Below are positions 6,659 to 8,826 of a DNA stretch of 8,826 nt, one piece after another. The position numbers were made by a program, and so were the translations under genes. Under the pieces are notes generated by a model that saw nothing but the letters and a program-made list of their open reading frames with translations, was not told the origin of the DNA and searched no databases. The first letter of the stretch is position 1. Every line of letters starts with the position of its first letter. This stretch comes from Opitutaceae bacterium (GTDB lineage: Bacteria; Verrucomicrobiota; Verrucomicrobiae; Opitutales; Opitutaceae): the NCBI GenBank assembly GCA_031266495.1, contig JAISAX010000427.1, forward strand, positions 1 to 8,826. The letters run 5' to 3'.

Positions 6659-7459
6659 TCAGCCTCCGTTTATGGATAATTTTACTCGCGCCTTTTTGTT
6701 CAGCCAGACGAGGAAAAACAACAGGGTGACGATCCAGAACCACTGGATACCGATTGATTTGAGCGCCTCATGATTCCATGTGGCGGATGTCATATGGGTT
6801 AGCAATTGGCAGGAACCGAACGGGCTGTATATCGCGAGCGTTTTCATGAACGGAGGGAAGAACGCAACCGGCAAAAGCGAGCCGCCCAAAATCATGACGG
6901 ATTTGTCGGAAATCCAGAAGAGTGGCGTCGGCTCCTCCATCCAGAAGGCAGCCAATCCTATAATGGAATAGACAAGCAATGACAATATGACACAACCTGC
7001 CAGAACGACGGGCAGCGTCCCCCAAAAAATACCGGAACGCATGATGGAAGGCGCGGGAATATTCAGGAACATAAGAAATACGGCGACAGGCACAACGCAG
7101 ACCGCGGACACGCAACCGGCGGCGATTTGATTCCACATCCGGTATCCGAGATGCGGGATCGGTCTGTTGATGAGCAACTGGACATCTCCCGACTGTATAT
7201 CCTGAAATAAAGAGGGGGCGATACGCCTCAATTTCAGGGTGCTGAACATAAAATAAAGAAACATGCTCCAGGCGACGGTCTCATATCGCAGTCCCGCGAT
7301 GAGATCGCCTTTCATTCTATAGGTGCTTGCATAAACAAGCAATAACAACCCGCATCGGAAGGCGATGATCAGAGCCTCCATCAGGGAACGGCGTGATTGG
7401 CGCAATTCATTCCTGATTAGCAGGAAAGCGAAACGAATCTCATGCCGCGCTTTTCTCAT
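6659..7459 (-). CDS. ABC-2 family transporter permease (COG4587 type)
   Basis: This 266-aa membrane protein starts with a basic segment (RKARHEIRFAFLLIRNELRQ) and contains about six hydrophobic segments, near 28-46, 60-75, 112-133, 145-172, 187-210 and 237-254. The cytosolic motif FQDIQSGDVQLLINRPIPHL at 85-104 matches the conserved segment of COG4587-like permeases that pair with a COG3694 partner. Two different half-size permeases with one ATPase make a heterodimeric ABC transporter. ATG 7459 is preferred to a TTG at 7483 because GGAGG stands 4 nt upstream of it. The gene begins 20 nt inside the end of the ATPase gene. A consensus promoter within that ATPase gene would place a transcript start about 25 nt before this ATG, so the permeases may be expressed separately from the ATPase. 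Confidence 0.88.
   Translation of the reverse strand: MRKARHEIRFAFLLIRNELRQSRRSLMEALIIAFRCGLLLLVYASTYRMKGDLIAGLRYETVAWSMFLYFMFSTLKLRRIAPSLFQDIQSGDVQLLINRPIPHLGYRMWNQIAAGCVSAVCVVPVAVFLMFLNIPAPSIMRSGIFWGTLPVVLAGCVILSLLVYSIIGLAAFWMEEPTPLFWISDKSVMILGGSLLPVAFFPPFMKTLAIYSPFGSCQLLTHMTSATWNHEALKSIGIQWFWIVTLLFFLVWLNKKARVKLSINGG
6663..6667 (-). promoter_or_regulatory. Shine-Dalgarno sequence of the COG3694-type permease
   Basis: GGAGG on the minus strand, 6 nt before ATG 6656 and inside the last codons of the preceding gene. It decides the start in favour of MKELR. Confidence 0.85.
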
Positions 7460-8429
7460 AAATCCTCCGGATAGCGGTTTCAAGTTTTACATTATATATG
7501 TTTATATCATTTATGTCAAAATGAGTGGCGATTGCGACAAGCGTCTTTCTGGTGTCAAACAGACGGGTATTCAGCGCGATTGTCACTTTGAGCGCGTCCT
7601 TCGCCACGTAGGTCAGACCTTTCGGCAAGGGAGGAAAGACTGAAAAACGGGTTTTTGCCGAAATATCCATAAATTTTTCATCGGCAAAAGACGCTACCAA
7701 TTGGCGGGTGGGGGAATCGAAAATCAGGCGACCATTATCCATGATGATTGTCCGCTCGCAAAGCGATTCAATATCCTCGACATCATGCGAGGTCAAAAAA
7801 AGAGTAATTCCATTCTCGCGGTTGAGCTTCAGAAGAAGGTCGCGGATATTCTTTTTCGCGACCAGATCAAGACCGATAGTCGGTTCATCAAGGAAAATGA
7901 TTTCGGGACTGTGCATCAGGGATGCTGCCAACTCGACGCGCATACGTTGGCCGAGCGAGAGTTTGCGGACAGGCTGGGTCTTGAAATCTTCAAGGCCAAA
8001 CAGGTCGGTCAATTCGGCGATCCGGTTGCGAATGGCTTGAGGGGAAAGGTCATACATGACGCCGAACAGTTCCAATGAATCGCGCAATGGCAGGTTTGGC
8101 AGGAGCTGGGAGCGCTGTCCGAAGACGACTCCTGTTTTACGGGCAAGTTTCACGCGATTCGCGACAGGATTCAGGCCGAACACGTCTATCTCGCCGGATG
8201 TTGGATGCAAAATGCCGGTGAGCATTTTTATAGTAGTTGATTTGCCCGCCCCATTCGGCCCGATAAGCGCGACCCGTTCCCCTTGCGCGATTGAAACGCT
8301 CAGATTGTTAACCGCTATTATTTGTTTCCTGACCGGAAACAGGAGATTTTCAAGCCAACCCGCCTTCACGTTTCTGACGGGAAAGTCGAAACGTTTGGTC
8401 AAATTGACAAGAGTGATGCCGTTTTTCAT
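7440..8429 (-). CDS. ABC transporter ATPase (COG4586 type)
   Basis: This 329-aa protein is the nucleotide-binding subunit that powers the two permeases encoded just downstream. All ABC motifs are intact: Walker A GPNGAGKST at 57-65, Q-loop Gln105 in VVFGQRSQL, signature LSLGQ at 157-161, Walker B IIFLDEP at 177-183 with Asp181 and Glu182, D-loop GLD at 186-188, and switch His215 in LTSHDVED. The insertion between TKRF and the Walker A region (VKAGWLENLLFPVRKQIIAV) and the phrase KLSLGQRMRVELAASLMHSPEIIFLD are characteristic of COG4586 ATPases, which occur with COG3694 and COG4587 permeases. Residues after about 245 form the family's C-terminal extension. The ATG at 8429 overlaps the TGA of the 114-aa gene (ATGA) and has AAGGAGG 4 nt upstream. 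Its 3' end overlaps the next gene by 20 nt and contains a consensus promoter. Confidence 0.95.
   Translation of the reverse strand: MKNGITLVNLTKRFDFPVRNVKAGWLENLLFPVRKQIIAVNNLSVSIAQGERVALIGPNGAGKSTTIKMLTGILHPTSGEIDVFGLNPVANRVKLARKTGVVFGQRSQLLPNLPLRDSLELFGVMYDLSPQAIRNRIAELTDLFGLEDFKTQPVRKLSLGQRMRVELAASLMHSPEIIFLDEPTIGLDLVAKKNIRDLLLKLNRENGITLFLTSHDVEDIESLCERTIIMDNGRLIFDSPTRQLVASFADEKFMDISAKTRFSVFPPLPKGLTYVAKDALKVTIALNTRLFDTRKTLVAIATHFDINDINIYNVKLETAIRRIYEKSAA
7464..7468 (-). promoter_or_regulatory. Shine-Dalgarno sequence of the COG4587-type permease
   Basis: GGAGG on the minus strand, 4 nt before ATG 7459, inside the ATPase coding sequence. It decides the start in favour of MRKARHE over the TTG at 7483. 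Confidence 0.85.
7491..7519 (-). promoter_or_regulatory. Exact consensus sigma-70 promoter inside the ATPase gene
   Basis: On the minus strand TTGACA (7519-7514) and TATAAT (7496-7491) are separated by exactly 17 nt, a perfect match to the housekeeping sigma-70 consensus at optimal spacing. Transcription would begin near 7484, giving a leader of about 25 nt that contains the GGAGG at 7464-7468 before ATG 7459. It overlaps ATPase codons for FDINDINIYNV, a stretch of Ile and Asn codons that raises the chance of such AT-rich words, so activity is an inference. Confidence 0.6.
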
Positions 8430-8770
8430 TCATCCTCCTTATGTGGTGTTTGAAATTCCGGGAGTTCTGATGTGTGTTTTGCTTTGCCCGGAAGCAGGCG
8501 GCGGGCGACGCTGCGCCATGTATCAAACGGTTTCAGTCCGCTTTTATCAAGTACATTGTCTGTCATGTCACGGATATCAGACTGCTCCAGATTTTCCCCA
8601 TACATTTTGCGCAAGGCCTGAATACAGGAGGCACCACTATAATTGAGGTTTTCTTGCGGTTTCATCTCAATATTATCCAGGACAATCGTATCCACGGGTT
8701 CTCGCCGCGAAGACGATCCAAAGGGACGATCCAAAGGGGTCAAACCTTTACTTTTGATATTTTTTTGCAT
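8426..8770 (-). CDS. Small hypothetical protein heading the ABC operon
   Basis: This 114-aa soluble, charged protein is not recognised. It has no signal peptide or membrane segment. The middle (YSGASCIQALRKMYG at 44-58, then ENLEQSDIRD and GLKPFDTW) looks like a compact folded domain with one Cys at 49. The pattern is faintly reminiscent of the Cys-containing helix of C39-like papain-fold proteins, but the His and Asp partners are not evident and this is speculative. The tail is polar (HTSELPEFQTPHKEDE). Its TGA overlaps the ATPase ATG, so it is translated with the transporter and probably acts with it. The N-terminus is doubtful: codons 1-20 coincide with a REP-like half-site and a 13-nt tandem duplication, and no Shine-Dalgarno sequence precedes ATG 8770. 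ATG 8665 (MKPQEN) is an alternative, and the gene may have lost its original 5' end. Confidence 0.6.
   Translation of the reverse strand: MQKNIKSKGLTPLDRPFGSSSRREPVDTIVLDNIEMKPQENLNYSGASCIQALRKMYGENLEQSDIRDMTDNVLDKSGLKPFDTWRSVARRLLPGKAKHTSELPEFQTPHKEDE
8434..8440 (-). promoter_or_regulatory. Shine-Dalgarno sequence of the ABC ATPase
   Basis: AAGGAGG on the minus strand, 4 nt before ATG 8429, inside the last codons of the 114-aa gene. It supports coupled translation across the ATGA overlap. Confidence 0.85.
8712..8737. repeat. Perfect 13-nt tandem duplication in the first gene of the ABC operon
   Basis: GACGATCCAAAGG occurs twice without spacer, at 8712-8724 and 8725-8737. Thirteen is not a multiple of three. 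With two copies, ATG 8770 reads into the 114-aa frame; with one copy the same ATG would read 31 codons ending in WIRLSWIILR and stop. Confidence 0.9.
8736..8761. repeat. REP-like half-site related to the element at 418-555
   Basis: GGGGTCA, CC, TT, TGA and AT occur at the same spacing as in the left arm at 428-453, giving 16 of 26 identical positions with all seven GGGGTCA bases shared. Like that arm, it directly follows a tandemly repeated unit containing AAGACG. No matching right arm was found nearby, so this is a half-site or remnant. Confidence 0.45.
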
Positions 8771-8801
8771 CTATTTTGATCGTAATAGGTTATCTGTTGC
8801 A

Positions 8802-8819
8802 GGGGGGGGGGGGGGGGGG
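8802..8819. repeat. Poly-G tract (18 G; poly-C on the coding strand)
   Basis: An uninterrupted run of 18 G lies 31 nt upstream of ATG 8770 on the coding strand of the ABC operon. Between it and the start is an AT-rich segment with weak -10 candidates (TACGAT at 8784-8779, GATAAC at 8794-8789); their -35 positions would fall inside the tract. It lies close to the window end, so the real extent of the upstream region is unknown. Confidence 0.85.
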
Positions 8820-8826
8820 TGGAAGA

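Overview
The window looks like a chromosomal accessory region of a high-GC Gram-negative bacterium, most likely Verrucomicrobiota and probably near Opitutaceae. The grounds are a TonB-dependent receptor with an extended signal peptide, a Tat-exported PLP enzyme, an NBR1-type Ig-like domain in a bacterial secreted protein, and intergenic hairpins of the CACGGGCTGGAAGCCCGTG type that are common in Verrucomicrobiota and Planctomycetota. No rRNA or marker gene is present, so this placement is an inference.

All intact genes lie on the minus strand. Positions 1-384 hold an IS4-family transposase fragment on the plus strand. It runs into a REP-like element (385-555) made of three tandem copies of a 14-15 nt unit followed by a long imperfect inverted repeat. 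The same element ends a secreted NBR1-Ig-like gene (489-1067). Upstream of that gene lie a Tat-signal class V aminotransferase-fold enzyme (1117-2466) and a TonB-dependent outer-membrane receptor (2541-5081). These two may work as an uptake and periplasmic-processing pair, in the way PvdN and FpvA act on pyoverdine. A run of 15 C on the coding strand separates them. A gene-free stretch (5082-5861) carries three short hairpin repeats and several weak inverted repeats.

The right part (5862-8770) is a tight, visibly more AT-rich operon: a 114-aa protein of unknown function, an ABC ATPase of the COG4586 type, and two ABC-2 membrane proteins of the COG3694/COG4587 type. The genes overlap or nearly touch, and each of the last three has a strong Shine-Dalgarno sequence. 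Together they encode an exporter-like ABC transporter of unknown substrate. An exact consensus sigma-70 promoter (TTGACA, 17 bp, TATAAT) lies inside the 3' end of the ATPase gene, placed to drive the two permease genes alone.

The most unusual signals are this internal promoter, two long poly-C tracts just upstream of start codons (possible phase-variation sites), and two REP-like half-sites far apart that share GGGGTCA and are each preceded by a tandem duplication. In the second case the 13-nt duplication sets the reading frame of the first gene of the ABC operon.
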